From assembly GCA_963575745.1 (NCBI GenBank), contig CAUYUJ010020615.1:1350236-1414235 (forward strand): a stretch of DNA of 64,000 bases. The letters are read 5' to 3'. The notes below the pieces were generated by a model. It was not told the origin of the DNA. It made no database searches and worked only from the letters and a program-made list of their open reading frames with translations. Numbering within the stretch: the first letter of the stretch is position 1; each line of letters starts with the position of its first letter. This DNA comes from Prorocentrum cordatum (Eukaryota; Sar; Dinophyceae; Prorocentrales; Prorocentraceae). The position numbers and the translations under genes were made by a program. Positions 10,566 through 20,865 of the stretch are shown here, piece after piece.

Positions 10566-11337
10566 TGCCGGCGGCCGCTGTTGGACAGGCGGCCTTGTGC
10601 CTCACGTGGGCAGCGTCCGCGGAGGCGCGGACAGCGAGTCTTCTTCAAAATGAGCAAGAAGTGCTGTTGGGCATCGTACCCCCATTTTTCTCCATACCCA
10701 TTTCGCTCGTGCAGATCGGTGATCGCACCCGTTCTCTCCGAACCCAGCCCGGATCGTACCGAGCCGAGTGACAGTGCCGGGCAATCTCTGCGAGGGACAC
10801 CCGCGAGCCAGACATCCAGCGGGCGTCGCCGCCCCTCGCGGGCGTGCCGCGCGGCTTCGCCTCTCCCACGGAGACGCCAGGCCGGCGACCGCGGGCAGGG
10901 GCCACGAGATCGACATACGCCCACCGCTGCTGGCCAGGTCCATCCTGGGCCCACGAGGGGTACCTGCGCTCCCCTGGCGTGGCCAGGGAGGCGGCGGCGC
11001 CCTCCTGGGCCCGAGGGGGAGCTGGGCACCCGCGGCAGACACGTCTGGACCTCGCCGCCCGAGCGGGGCGCGGGAGGCTGCGCGTGCGCAGCCCGCGCTT
11101 CAGGCCTGACTCGCGCCGTCCTGTGCTGGGCGGCGCTCGGGCGTGCCACCGCCCAGGCCCCCTACGCGAGGGGTCCTCGGTGGCGGTGGCCCATGGCTCC
11201 TGGGGAAGCAGAGACGGTACCGATACCGTCACTCCCCGGACCTCTCCTGGGGAGCGTTCGGACCCTGATTTCGAGGCGAATCCAGCGGTGGCGACGAGGG
11301 CCTCCCAGGAGGCCCGAAGAAGGGGGAAACGAGGCGA
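10566..11337. repeat. 772 bp segmental duplication, copy 1
   Basis: It matches 16027-16798 with only a handful of substitutions that I can see (around 11094, 11263, 11271 and 11318). It contains a GCTGTTGGGCATCGTACC motif, an ACCGATACCG..CCGGACCTCTCC block and GTGGCGACGAGGGCCTCCCAGG; these also occur as older dispersed copies elsewhere. Several frames are open in both copies because the sequence is the same; no known protein is evident. Confidence 0.9.
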
Positions 11338-11434
11338 AGGGTAGTGAAGAGTCCGCGGGGCCCGCCGAGAGCCTGAGCTTCTACGCAGCGAGGGGTCTGC
11401 GGTGATTGTCCGCCGCCTCGAACTGCAAATCATA

Positions 11435-11550
11435 CTCATAAGGCCTGGGGGCCTCCCAGGTGAGGTCCGAGTAGATGGCGTCGGAGGATCGCGCCGCATC
11501 GTCGAAGCAATACCAATAATACGCCGCCGTGGGGAAGGCGTCGGCCTCTC
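11435..11550. repeat. Family F element fragment, reverse orientation
   Basis: GAGGATCGCGCCGCATCG preceded by GGGGCCTCCCAGGTGAGGTC corresponds, reversed, to the end of the family F elements at 14525, 26244 and 44325. Confidence 0.5.
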
Positions 11551-12385
11551 ACTGCGTAAGAAGCACCCGGCCGCCGAACACCCACGAAGGAATGACACGC
11601 GGACCAGCTCCCAACGGCGGCATGACACTGATACTCGTTTCCCCTCTGGGGCCCGAATATGTTGCATCTGACAGCGAGGAGCCCCGTGGCCAGAGGAAGG
11701 GAGGAGAGGACGGTGAGGAAAAGGGGAAAGGAGAGCGAGCGAGGGGGGGAGCGCGGATGCCTGTGCTCTGCCCAGGGCGCACGAGGGTGTCTGAGGTGCC
11801 CGAAGACACCGGAGAAGGGCCGACAGACCCTGCCGACACCGAAGACACCACGGATGCATGCAACACGGCGCGTGCCGCACAAGACGCTTGACACCACAGA
11901 CCCCGCGAGGCACCAGATACCCCACCGACACCAGAGAACCCACACCCCGCCAACACGAGCGACCACAGAAACTACCCATCGGTCGGAAGAAGTAGGTAGA
12001 AGCATGACGTAGGAAGGCGTTGAAAGTAGATTGGGTTCCGTCCGCCCCCTTGGGAGGTCTGAAAAGGACTGACACCAACGACACCGCCGACCTGGGTTTT
12101 TTTTACCAGAGGGCCCTGAGAGGGTCCTGGTCACGCAGTGCCGAGGACGCTGCGGGAGGCTCGGACAGGTCCGTTCGGAGCCCGATCAACTATTTAGACA
12201 ACAGTTGGGGAATTCCTTGGGGTGGGGGCGTGGTTAGCTGCATTGCGACAAAACGCTATGCCCACATGGCGACAATGGGTGCTACTCGAAATGACCCCGC
12301 TCAACAAACTGGTGCAACTCAGGAAGACGGGTCTGGAGTCGTCATGCAGCAACAACAAGCCACCCCTTAACACAATGGCCCTGGT
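11551..12385. other. No gene seen
   Basis: The interval includes an A/G-rich piece (11690-11760) and a CAC/CGA-rich piece (11830-11990). The phrase GTAGGAAGGCGTTG with GGTTCCGTCCGCCCCCT at 12009-12055 recurs at 27650-27695. Confidence 0.4.
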
Positions 12386-12560
12386 TTCTGACACCCCGAA
12401 GACACGTTGAACCTTGAACGATCTCTGCTCTTGGAAGTTCCAGAAATTGTCCACGCCATCTCTGTATGGATTTCGCGGCGTGGTCTGCCACACGTGGGTC
12501 CTCAAACTTGGACGCCAACGCCAGCGTCGCCGCCGCGCCGAAACGCCGCGACCTTACCGC
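12386..12560. repeat. Family H element, degenerate copy (TTGAACCTTGAACG palindrome)
   Basis: TTTCTGACACC..GTTGAACCTTGAACGAT at the left and CAACGCCAGCGTCGCCGCC at the right align with copies at 29945-30110 and 34545-34715. Confidence 0.5.
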
Positions 12561-13650
12561 GAGGAAGCGTGCAAATCGATGGGCCCCTCCTTGGGGAAAC
12601 CCAGAAATACCGATACCGCTCCTCCCCAGACCTGTCCCCCCGTGTGCGCTCTGACTGGCGACGAGGGCCTCCCAGGAGGCTCAGCAAAGCACAACGACGG
12701 AACGGTAGCGGCACCCGTACCTTCTCCTCCTCTGACCCTCTGCGGCTTCTTTGTCCTGCCCCGAGATCGCACGATGTCTGCAGGCCAGCCGTCCTCGCTC
12801 GCAGGGGCCGACCCCTGGCCCCCAGTCGCTCGGGGCACTGGAGCAGTGCGCTCTCAACGCCGATCGGGGAGGCCTGCCCGCAGCCGAGCTCCTCTTTCCC
12901 TGCTCCCTCCGCCCTCCGTCGTCCACTCCTCCTTCCCTCCCCCTCACCTCCTCCCCCCTCCCCCTCCTCCCCCAGCCTCCCTTCTCACTCCTGCATTCTC
13001 TTTGTCCCTCCTCCCCCTTCCACCTTCCCCCTCCCCCCTCCTCCCGTGCGCGCACCCTGGACATCCTGTGGAGGGGCTGCCCGACATACCCGATGTTCAG
13101 AACATAGCGTGCCAATTAAGAACTGGTTGCTCAGTGCTCACCCGCATGGATATTCCTCTTCGGACCTCATGTGTAAGCCACATATTCACCTTAAACTCAC
13201 CCCATCGAATTCGCTCGTTTGGACTTGATCGCCCGTCACTTCTTGACCTAACAATGTTACATCCCTTCGCGTGTAGTTCACAGCGTAGCGGGAATCATCG
13301 CACGCTATTACATCTGCCACCCGCATCCCGACATGCTCCTCACCGTCTCGTCGTCCTCTGCCTCCTTCTCATCCTCCCTCGTCCTGAACGGATGAGGGGG
13401 ACGTGGCGGAAGGTAGAGAGGAGGCAAGGGAAAACCCGAGAGGTTACCACCTTGGCGAAGCCGCTGGTCGCTTACTCCGGAGAGGTCGTGGTTTCCCACT
13501 TTGGGCCACGTCGTTGGTTGCTGATGTTCCGAACTTCGGTCAAGGATGAGGCTGGTGCGATGCCGGCGAGCTTGGACGCCACTGCTCGTTAACGGACAGC
13601 CCGCGAAGCCGTTGCACGCCTGGCGGCCATGACCGAGGAACACAACAACT
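12561..13650. other. No gene seen; contains an old GCGACGAGGGCCTCCCAGGAG repeat copy
   Basis: At 12609-12685 the order ACCGATACCG, TCCCCAGACC, GGCGACGAGGGCCTCCCAGG repeats part of the 10566-11337 block. A C/T-rich tract occupies 12890-13060. Long plus-strand frames cross this low-complexity DNA but have no recognisable domain. Confidence 0.45.
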
Positions 13651-13820
13651 CCATAAACCTACACTTTCGGAGCCCCGCGCGGATTTCTTGGATCGGCACC
13701 TGGGCTATCCCCCCCGGCGGAGGGAACGCGCCAAGGGCGGCGCCTATGGCGCCGCCTGGGGGCCCAGCGCCGACTCGAGAAAACCGCGCGGAGCTCCGCA
13801 AAAATCATGTTCATGCCTTT
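13651..13820. mobile_element. Family E element, longest copy
   Basis: Left CATAAACCTACACTTTCGG..CCGCGCGGATTTCTTGG and right ACCGCGCGGAGCTCCGC..ATCATGTTCATG form inverted termini. The centre has the palindrome GGCGGCGCCTATGGCGCCGCC-like block and GGGGGCCCAGC. Confidence 0.7.
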
Positions 13821-14524
13821 TTCTTCTTCCCCGAATGGCACCTCGCAGATCTTGGACGCTCGTTGTTGCGCTGCTTCCGGCCGCGGTCGGTGCGGCTGCG
13901 GGGGGTCGCCACACGTGGCGCGACACACGGCGTGCGGCACGATCCCTGCCGCTGGCGGAGGCTGCAGCGAAGCTGCCGGGGTCGAGGCCACGGCCTCGCG
14001 TGGGCGGCCCCCTGCTGCGGTGCTGTGGGCAGACGTCGGCGGCGAGCTCGGCGGCAAGGCTGCGGCGAGGCTTCCAGGGTCGAAGCCCTGACCTCGTGCC
14101 TCGCCACCGCTCGGGCGTCCATTCCCCGTGCATGTTCGGCGTCGTGCGCGTACTTCTCTTAAGATGATCCAGTCTGCTCTTCGACAGCCGTCGCCGAACA
14201 AGAGTGCACTCGTCCGAGCGATACCAAGGTGTAGGCGGCCCCGTTGCTGCGGTGCTGCAGCAGACGTAGGCGGAGAGCTTGGAACAGGCCGGCCGCCTGC
14301 ATGGGTGGTGCGTGACATGGCGTCACGGCGTGGGGAAGGAGGCGTCTGGCGCAGCCGCGATTCTGAAAGGCATCGGGCGAACCACCGTCCTGCTCCTCCT
14401 CCGAGCCGCTCAACCTCTTCCGACTCCTTGCCCCTGCACCCCCGTCCCTCCCTGTCCAGCCCTGCTCCCCTGGAGGCCTTCCAAATGGCAACCGAGCACA
14501 TGGGATCGGAGGGTCTTGCCGCTT
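13821..14524. other. No gene seen
   Basis: A GCTGCGG..GGCGGAGGCTGCAG phrase repeats at about 13960, 14020 and 14245 with GGCGGCCCC(G)CTGCTGCGGTGCTG, indicating an internal degenerate duplication of roughly 250 bp. Confidence 0.4.
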
Positions 14525-14690
14525 CGTCGACGACGTCGGCGATGCATCGGCGGCGTTAGCGTGGCGAAAATCAGACTCCACATGGAGCCGCATGGGGCGG
14601 CACATCGGCGATGCCGCGCGATCCTTCAACCCCCAACTACTCTGACCCCACTTGGGAAGCCTGGATTTCCGCTCCTCTTTGCCACCTGAG
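14525..14690. mobile_element. Family F element (CGATGCATCGGCG)
   Basis: GACGTCGGCGATGCATCGG, GGCGAAAATC, ATCGGCGATGCCGCGCGATCC and CTCTGACCCCACTTGGGA occur in the same order at 26244-26400 and partly at 44325-44470. In the 44325 copy the GGATCGCGCC termini are inverted. Confidence 0.65.
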
Positions 14691-14870
14691 TATCGTTTAT
14701 CCGATCCCCATCCCCAGCGGCGCGGCCTGGGCCCCACTGGCCGATGTACCCCCCCAGATGGGGATGCAGGCCGTCCCCTTCGGGCTTCGAGGGGTGTATC
14801 CCCAACTGGGGTGGTAATTTGAGTGGTCTCGAAGGGGATGACGATGGGGATGGGGGTCGGACAAACGATG
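14691..14870. mobile_element. Family G element with TIRs
   Basis: Left GTTTATCCGATCCCCATCCCC is the near-perfect inverse of right GGGGATGGGGGTCGGACAAAC. The body holds CCACTGGCCGAT, a GATGGGGATGCAGG phrase and CGAGGGGTGTATCCCCAACTGG. A second copy lies at 27345-27527. Confidence 0.75.
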
Positions 14871-15159
14871 AGTCCTGCTCCCTCCGTCCTGACCCCCCCC
14901 CGTCCCTCCCACGGAAGGCGATCTTGGGCCCGAACCCGTGGGTCCCAAAACAGCAGCGGCCGCCGACAGGGCCAGCGGCGAGCCGGGGGCCGCGGGGGGC
15001 CCCTCGGGGGCCCCCCGGCGCCGGGCTGGCCGCCACGGCGAGCGGCCTATTCTTGGACGCCCGAGGGGGGTGCGGAGAAAAAGGGCACGGTGCCCAGACT
15101 GGAGGTAAAACACATCCACCCCCATAACAACCACCCCGGCACGCGAAGCCGTTCAGTAA

Positions 15160-15235
15160 ACGCGCCCAAAGAAGGAATCAAACAGGGCAGGGCTGTTTAA
15201 TAAACGACCAGGGCCGTTTAGTAAACGCCAATTGT
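15160..15235. repeat. Three CGTTTAGTAAACG palindromes
   Basis: GCCGTTCAGTAAACGCG, GGCTGTTTAATAAACGAC and GGCCGTTTAGTAAACGCC follow one another within about 75 bp, each an imperfect palindrome. They could be binding sites or a remnant of a short repeat; nothing here decides it. Confidence 0.6.
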
Positions 15236-15254
15236 CCGGTCCGGGTGGTTTTTC

Positions 15255-15610
15255 CTCCCTTGACAGACGAAGCCAGGACGAGGATTAATCGGGAGAGGAT
15301 ACGTCCTTGCGGCGCGCACAAGGGGGTAGCGGGAGGGGGGAAGGCTTCTGAGAAGGGGGCTGCTTTTTAGAAGGCGCCGGACCTACATTTATAGACAAGG
15401 CCCGCGCCTTCTAGGAACCAAGGGTGCTTCTGAGAAGCCTTCCCCCCACCCCTACCCCTCTCTGCGCGTGGCCGAAAATTGAGAATCTCTGAGATCTGGG
15501 GGCTCTGGAGGAAGTCTCGGGCGCCGCGTCCTTGTCAGAGCGTTCCAGAACGCTCCGAGAGCGTTCGGGATCGCTCTGGAACGGATTTCTCCTCGTCCAT
15601 GCCCCGCCCG
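15255..15610. repeat. Family D element (TTCCAGAA palindromes) interrupted by a family C element
   Basis: The ends GACGAAGCCAGGACGAGGAT (about 15268) and GGGGCTCTGGAGGAAGTCTC (about 15505) are adjacent in the copies at 23125 and 36000 but are separated here by 15311-15471. The right part has GAGCGTTCCAGAACGCTCCG and GAGCGTTC..GAACGG. Confidence 0.75.
15311..15471. mobile_element. Family C element (CTTCTGAGAAG), intact TIRs, nested in family D
   Basis: GGCGCGCACAAGGGGGTAGC..GGGGGGAAGGCTTCTGAGAAG at the left matches the inverse of CTTCTGAGAAGCCTTCCCCC..ACCCCTCTCTGCGCG at the right over about 40 bp. The body has TTAGAAGGCGCCGG and TAGACAAGGCCCGCGCCTT. Confidence 0.8.
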
Positions 15611-15864
15611 ATGTTGTCCAAAGCCGACAGCGACCGCTTGGGTGAGCCTTCACGGGAACCTATTGTGGACCTCCGCGGCCCTGTCATCAACCTGCTTTCG
15701 ACAAGGGATCGTCCAGAGTTCGACCACCCCTTCGTCGGAATTTCGTCTAAATGTCGCATAAATGTCGTCCAAACGTCGACCAAATCTGACGAGATCCGGA
15801 CGACCCCCCCCAAAACCGAAGAATTTTGGGACCATCTGAGGCTCCCGTGAAGAACCACACAGGG

Positions 15865-16026
15865 CAGCTGTTGGGCAGGCGGCCCTCTGATAGACAACGC
15901 CCGCGGCGGCGCCGACAACGAGCCCTGGTCACGAAGAAGATGGGCAGGAATTGCTGTCGGTTAGGGACGCTTGAAATGGGTACGGAAAACATTGGCACGA
16001 TACCCAACAACAAATTTTGTCCAAAA
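15865..16026. repeat. GCTGTTGGGC repeat with an inverted partial copy
   Basis: GCAGCTGTTGGGCAGGCGGCC and CGCGGCGGCGCCGACAACGAG parallel 16038-16105 directly. GAAATGGGTACGG..CACGATACCCAACAAC (15972-16010) is the inverted form of 16125-16175. The locus is therefore a direct repeat with a foldback in its middle. Confidence 0.6.
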
Positions 16027-16798
16027 CGCCGGCGGCCGCTGTTGGACAGGCGGCCTTGTGCCTCACGTGGGCAGCGTCCGCGGAGGCGCGGACAGCGAGT
16101 CTTCTTCAAAATGAGCAAGAAGTGCTGTTGGGCATCGTACCCCCATTTTTCTCCATACCCATTTCGCTCGTGCAGATCGGTGATCGCACCCGTTCTCTCC
16201 GAACCCAGCCCGGATCGTACCGAGCCGAGTGACAGTGCCGGGCAATCTCTGCGAGGGACACCCGCGAGCCAGACATCCAGCGGGCGTCGCCGCCCCTCGC
16301 GGGCGTGCCGCGCGGCTTCGCCTCTCCCACGGAGACGCCAGGCCGGCGACCGCGGGCAGGGGCCACGAGATCGACATACGCCCACCGCTGCTGGCCAGGT
16401 CCATCCTGGGCCCACGAGGGGTACCTGCGCTCCCCTGGCGTGGCCAGGGAGGCGGCGGCGCCCTCCTGGGCCCGAGGGGGAGCTGGGCACCCGCGGCAGA
16501 CACGTCTGGACCTCGCCGCCCGAGCGGGGCGCGGGAGGCTGCGCGTGCGCAGCCCGCGATTCAGGCCTGACTCGCGCCGTCCTGTGCTGGGCGGCGCTCG
16601 GGCGTGCCACCGCCCAGGCCCCCTACGCGAGGGGTCCTCGGTGGCGGTGGCCCATGGCTCCTGGGGAAGCAGAGACGGTACCGATACCGTCACTCCCCGG
16701 ACCTCTCCTGGGGAGCGTTCGGACCCAGATTTCGACGCGAATCCAGCGGTGGCGACGAGGGCCTCCCAGGAGGCCCGGAGAAGGGGGAAACGAGGCGA
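16027..16798. repeat. 772 bp segmental duplication, copy 2
   Basis: Offset of 5461 bp from copy 1, same orientation, with both boundaries sharp: left at GCCGGCGGCCGCTGTTGG, right at GGGGGAAACGAGGCGAA. Confidence 0.9.
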
Positions 16799-17417
16799 AA
16801 TGCATTCCAAATTTTGTAAGAAAAGGGAGGGGGTCACAATTTTCCCACACGGCCGGTCTTAGACCCCCCCCCCCCGAAAAGCCATGAAAGGGCGGCCTCT
16901 TGCCCAGACACTACTGAAACCTTCCAAGACATCTCACATCAGGACCCCCCCAGAGTAAACCTCCTTGGGTATATCCCGATCCAGATTTCGAGGCGCACCT
17001 GGCGTCGGCGACGAAGGCTTCTCCCAGGAAGCCCTGGACAGGGGAAAATGCGGCAAGGGTAGCGCTATGGGTACCTTCTCGCCCTCTGAAGACCAGGCGC
17101 CCCGCGGCCCCGCCCGCCAGCGCGCGCAGCGCGCGCAGCAGGCGGATCCGCGCGCGGCCGGCGCGGGCGGTCGCACAGCCTGGGCAGCACCGAGGCAAGC
17201 CTGCGGCACGAGGAGCGAGAGCAGAGGGTCGTCGGGCGAGCTGCCGCCAGGGAGCCCAGGGGGCCAAACTTTTGTGGGAAGCAGCAAGACAAGAACCGAC
17301 CACCAAAATGCTTAGAAAAACATGGCGCACACAATGAACCGCGGAACGAGGCCCAACAATAAAGGGAACGAAGAAACGTTTCCAACATAACCAATGCCAA
17401 ACAAAAACAAACAACAT
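16799..17417. other. No gene seen; older copy of the GCGACGA repeat
   Basis: At 16945-17040 CAGATTTCGAGGCGCACC..GGCGACGAAGGC..CCCAGGAAGCCC is a diverged version of the right part of the 772 bp block. A polyC run is at 16866-16876. The rest is unassigned. Confidence 0.45.
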
Positions 17418-17590
17418 AACAAAGCGTTTAAATCCGCTGGCCCCCTTGCGAGGCCACCAGGCTGCGAAGATGAGGATTGCAGCTCCCTGTTCCAGTTGCA
17501 GCATCCAGTCTCCACTGTTACAGTCCTGCTTTCTGCTTCTTTACTGTTAATGGTTGTTGTCCGCGCGAAGGGCAGGAACCCAAAACGCAT
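17418..17590. repeat. Dispersed repeat paired with 62063-62210
   Basis: GGCCCCCTTGCGAGGCCACC, CAGCTCCCTGTTCCAGTTGC, TCTCCACTGTTACAGTCCTG and GTTGTTGTCCGCGCGA all recur, in order, at 62063-62210. Confidence 0.7.
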
Positions 17591-17659
17591 TTTTTGCATT
17601 AGCGCGCCCTGGGAGGGTTCTGAGAATTCGCGTGGAAGGGCGTGGGACACATAAACATA

Positions 17660-17885
17660 CATGATATTCGCGCCCCCGAGGGCATAACCCCGAGTGAATT
17701 CTACAATACTCGCGCTCCCGAAGCCATGACCCACCGTAAATTACACCATAGCTGCGTCCCCGAAGCCATACTCCTTTTGTAAATTACAACGTAGCTGCAT
17801 CCCCGAGGCCACAAACCTTAGTACATTACAGCATTTTCGCGCCCCCAAGTCCGAACGCCCTTGTAAAATACGCTGCCGAGGAACC
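17660..17885. repeat. 42 bp minisatellite, array 1 (about 5 units)
   Basis: The unit reads roughly GCGTCCCCGAAGCCATAAAC + CTTAGTAAATTACA + CATA; successive starts are 42 bp apart (for example about 17670 and 17712). The same unit forms a second array at 19630-19995. Confidence 0.85.
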
Positions 17886-18260
17886 CCATGCACTTAATTA
17901 AAATCTCACGTGCTTGTTGATGTGTATTATGTGTGCGCAATCCTGCATTCTGAGCCCTCGTCGCGGCTGTTTCCCCATGCGTCATCCAACGCCATATTGC
18001 TTGAACCTCTTCCCTCTTCCCAGCCTTCTACCCTCCATCGAGGACAGAGTCGAGGTTGTGAACGAGGGCCGTTTCCTGGGGAGGCAACGAGCAACGCGGC
18101 AATGCAAGACGATCTGCCACATCGCGCCGAGTCAGGGGGCCCACTGTGGAGGCCAGTGCCAATCAACCCCCTTGCGCAATCGCTTTAGGGAGCCTCTAGA
18201 GCGATCCTTTCTCCCTCGCTCCATGCTGCACTATCCCGCACCGCTGCCTCCCTTTCTCGC

Positions 18261-19092
18261 TTAGGCGGGCGTATTTTTCCTGACTTTGCCACGTGCAGTC
18301 TCCGCTTCTGTCACCGCGTCTCTTCGACGGAGAGTCTCTGGACGCGCGCGCAAAAGAATTGCAAACAAGACGTAATCTTCTCGCGTGCAATCTACGAGTG
18401 CCCTTCGATGAAAAATCTCTGGGCTGCGGTTGGCACGTGGACAAAAAATGGGCGGGCGATCCGAAATCGTCAAGGAGCGGCGAGGGCCGCGCGAATTCGA
18501 CGCGGCTGGACCGCGCTGCCTTCGTCGGAAAGACTCCGGCGCTCGTGCACTTCAGCGACCTCGCGCCGCCGGCAATATCCATTGGCGTGCCAGGGCGAGA
18601 GCCTCGATCTCCTGCGTCTCCGTTGCCATGCGCTCATCGAGCTTCTGGAGTGCTGCTCTGAGCACGGGCGGAGGTGGGCCCTTCTGCAAGACCTCCCGCG
18701 GCGGCGGCCGAAGTAAAAGCAGATCGTCCGTGCAAGCTCCAGTACAGGTGCGGCCACCAAGTCTCCTCTCTATCCTCCGGTCTGCCAATGCTCGTGTCCT
18801 GCGCGCAGTCGATGGTCACCCCAGTGCGGATCGTCTGGCCATGTGACGCGGTGGAAGTCAGGAAGCGCCCGTGCGTGAGCGCGCACCCATACCTTTTGAC
18901 CCGGTGCGCTTTGTTGGCGCTTGTCCACTTGAAGTTCGCCTATATGCGCGGGAAACAGAACAGGCCGTTCGCCTTCTCTTTGTGGATTCCGAAAAAATTG
19001 GTGAGGGCGGCGACCACGTCCGGGCTCTGCTTCTCAAACTTGTGCACCTGCAGCCAGATTCCGGCAGGCAGAAAGTGCGAGCGTGTCACGAA
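18261..19092 (-). pseudogene. Decayed protein gene, family not recognised
   Basis: Read on the minus strand from 19092, the frame gives a natural-looking protein: SHFLPAGIWLQVHKFEKQSP, VAALTNFFGIHKEKANGLF, then an in-frame TAG at 18942-18940. The same phase continues with ANFKWTSANKAHRV, TIRTGVTIDCAQDTS and EETWWPHLYWSLHGRSAF. In a run of GCC codons near 18760 the sense seems to move to another frame (LRAALQKLDERMATETQEIE, helix-like). A third frame near 18420-18261 reads DCTREDYVLFAILLRARPET before TAA. Third codon positions are mostly G or C in the first part, unlike the competing plus-strand frame at 18871-19095, which favours the minus strand. I do not recognise the family. Introns rather than frameshifts could explain the phase changes. 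Confidence 0.35.
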
Positions 19093-19245
19093 TAGAGGGC
19101 GCACTGAAGGACCACCCCCTGCGCACCCCCCAGTGGTGTCGAGAAAGTGCCGCGGCTGCCACGCTCTGCGAGCGTGTCACGGATAGAGGCCGCACTGAGT
19201 GACCACCCCCTGCGCCCCCCCAGTGGTGTCGAGAAAGTGCAAGAA
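19078..19245. repeat. 91 bp tandem duplication (about 1.8 copies)
   Basis: GCGAGCGTGTCACGAATAGAGG..CACTGAAGGACCACCCCCTGCGC recurs 91 bp later as GCGTGTCACGGATAGAGG..CACTGAGTGACCACCCCCTGCGC. Both end in CCCAGTGGTGTCGAGAAAGTGC. Confidence 0.85.
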
Positions 19246-19535
19246 GGATTATCAGGCTGCTCCGCGCTGAGAGACCAGCCCCTGTGCACCCCCTCATGTG
19301 TATGATGCGTGTGCGATTGTATGTGGGCGTGTGTCTCTCGTGTGGATGCCCAGCATGTGGTGCACGCGCCTTGACTGTATGACGCATGCAATGAACAAGC
19401 TAGGTGTGCACTATCATTGAATGATGTGTGTGCGAATATGTGCATGCGTGCGGCCGTGTGTATACGCGTGTCTCATGTATGTGCCGTGCAGGTGTTGCGT
19501 GTGGGTGAAAGGAAGAAGGAAGAGGGAGAAGGGGA

Positions 19536-19585
19536 GGAGGAGGAGGAGGAGGAGGAGGAGGAGGAGGAGGAGGAGGAGGAGGAGA
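19536..19585. repeat. (GGA)n microsatellite
   Basis: About 16 uninterrupted GGA units. The flanks on the left (19290-19490) are TG-rich, with GTGTGTGCG, ATGTGTATGC and similar text. Confidence 0.95.
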
Positions 19586-19629
19586 CGCGGGTGCGACGCG
19601 GCAGGGAAGAAAACCAGAACCCCACGAAG

Positions 19630-19995
19630 CATGTGGGGAATTACGCAGTATTCGCTCCCCTGAAGCCATAAGCATTCGAATCTGAATAAATATTCGCGTC
19701 TCCAGGGCCATAAACCTTCGTAACTTGTACCATGCCTGCGTCCCCGAGGCCACAAACCCTATCAAAGTACACCATGCTCGCGTCCCCGAAGCCATAAACA
19801 ATCGTAAATTATGCAAAATATTTGCACCCCCGAGGCCATATTCCCTAGTAAATTGCACGATAGCTGCGTCCCCGAAGCCACAAACCTTCGTGAATTACAG
19901 AAAATCGCATCCCCGTAGCTAACACCATCGTAAATTGCCCAATATTCGCGCCACCGAAACCATAAACCCTCGTAAGTTAGCATTGACCCTCGCGT
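19630..19995. repeat. 42 bp minisatellite, array 2 (about 8-9 units)
   Basis: Units such as CGCGTCCCCGAAGCCATAAA + CAATCGTAAATTATGCA repeat at about 42 bp. They are about as diverged from one another as from the units of array 1. Confidence 0.85.
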
Positions 19996-20499
19996 GGAGT
20001 CCTGGCATTGCTTCGCGTCAGCGTCCAAACATCCCAACACAGCTCTGGCAAGTCCCATTCTAAGAGAGGCTGGCCGGCGGCATGGGGGCGAACCCCTTAC
20101 GGATCAACACCGGAAAATACATAATAAACAACAGCCGAAAACGAATCGAACAACAAAACAAAAGACCCAAGCCAAACTACCTAGCGTTGTGGTCGGCCCT
20201 CGGCCGAAACCACATGGAACCCCAAAGGACATGCTGGTACTGTGCTCCCCCCCATCAGAGGCACACGCCCACACCGAACATGCAGCACAAACACACGCAA
20301 CACCTCGCATTTGAGGATAACGCGGGGGGGGGGGGGGGGGCGATGCCGACAACAAGAATCATCTTACACTCATGCGCCATATTTCGACATGCCACATGCA
20401 TGAATCATGATGCACCCCCCTTTTCGCAAGGGAATTCTATCACAAGGGGGCGATATTCCCACACTAACATCCCCTGCCTAAGGAAGTGGAGCCAACATC

Positions 20500-20865
20500 A
20501 CTTCCGAGCCAGGCGCCTCGCGTCGTCCCCAGGCGTTCCCTGGCGCCCCCCAAGCGTTCCCGAGCGCTTGAAAGAGCCCAAACGCGCTTCCAAATGCTCG
20601 CTCACCAGGTGCTCCCAAGCGCTCCCCAGCGCTTCCCAGGCGATCCCAAGCTTTGCCCAGGCGTTGCCCATACGCTGCCAGGCGCTTCCCCGGCGTTCCC
20701 CAGCGGCCCCCAGCGTTTCCAGGCGCTCGCGGGCGTTTCCCAGGCGCTCCTTAAGCGCTTCCAAGCGCTCGCGGGCGTTTCCCAGGCGCTTGCGGGCTTC
20801 CCAGGCGCTCCCTGGGTGCTCCCAGGCGCTTCGATGCGCTCGCGGGCGCTCCCCGACACTTGGGG
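20500..20865. repeat. ~10 bp minisatellite (TTCCCAGGCG / CTCGCGGGCG)
   Basis: Decamers TTCCCAGGCG, CTCGCGGGCG, CTCCCAAGCG and variants follow each other for about 360 bp with occasional slips, giving low-complexity open frames in all phases. Confidence 0.9.

Noticed and set aside
20326-20341. G15 run and other homopolymers as functional quadruplexes
   Set aside because: Single homopolymer runs are frequent in the window and may be inflated by sequencing; no conserved context.
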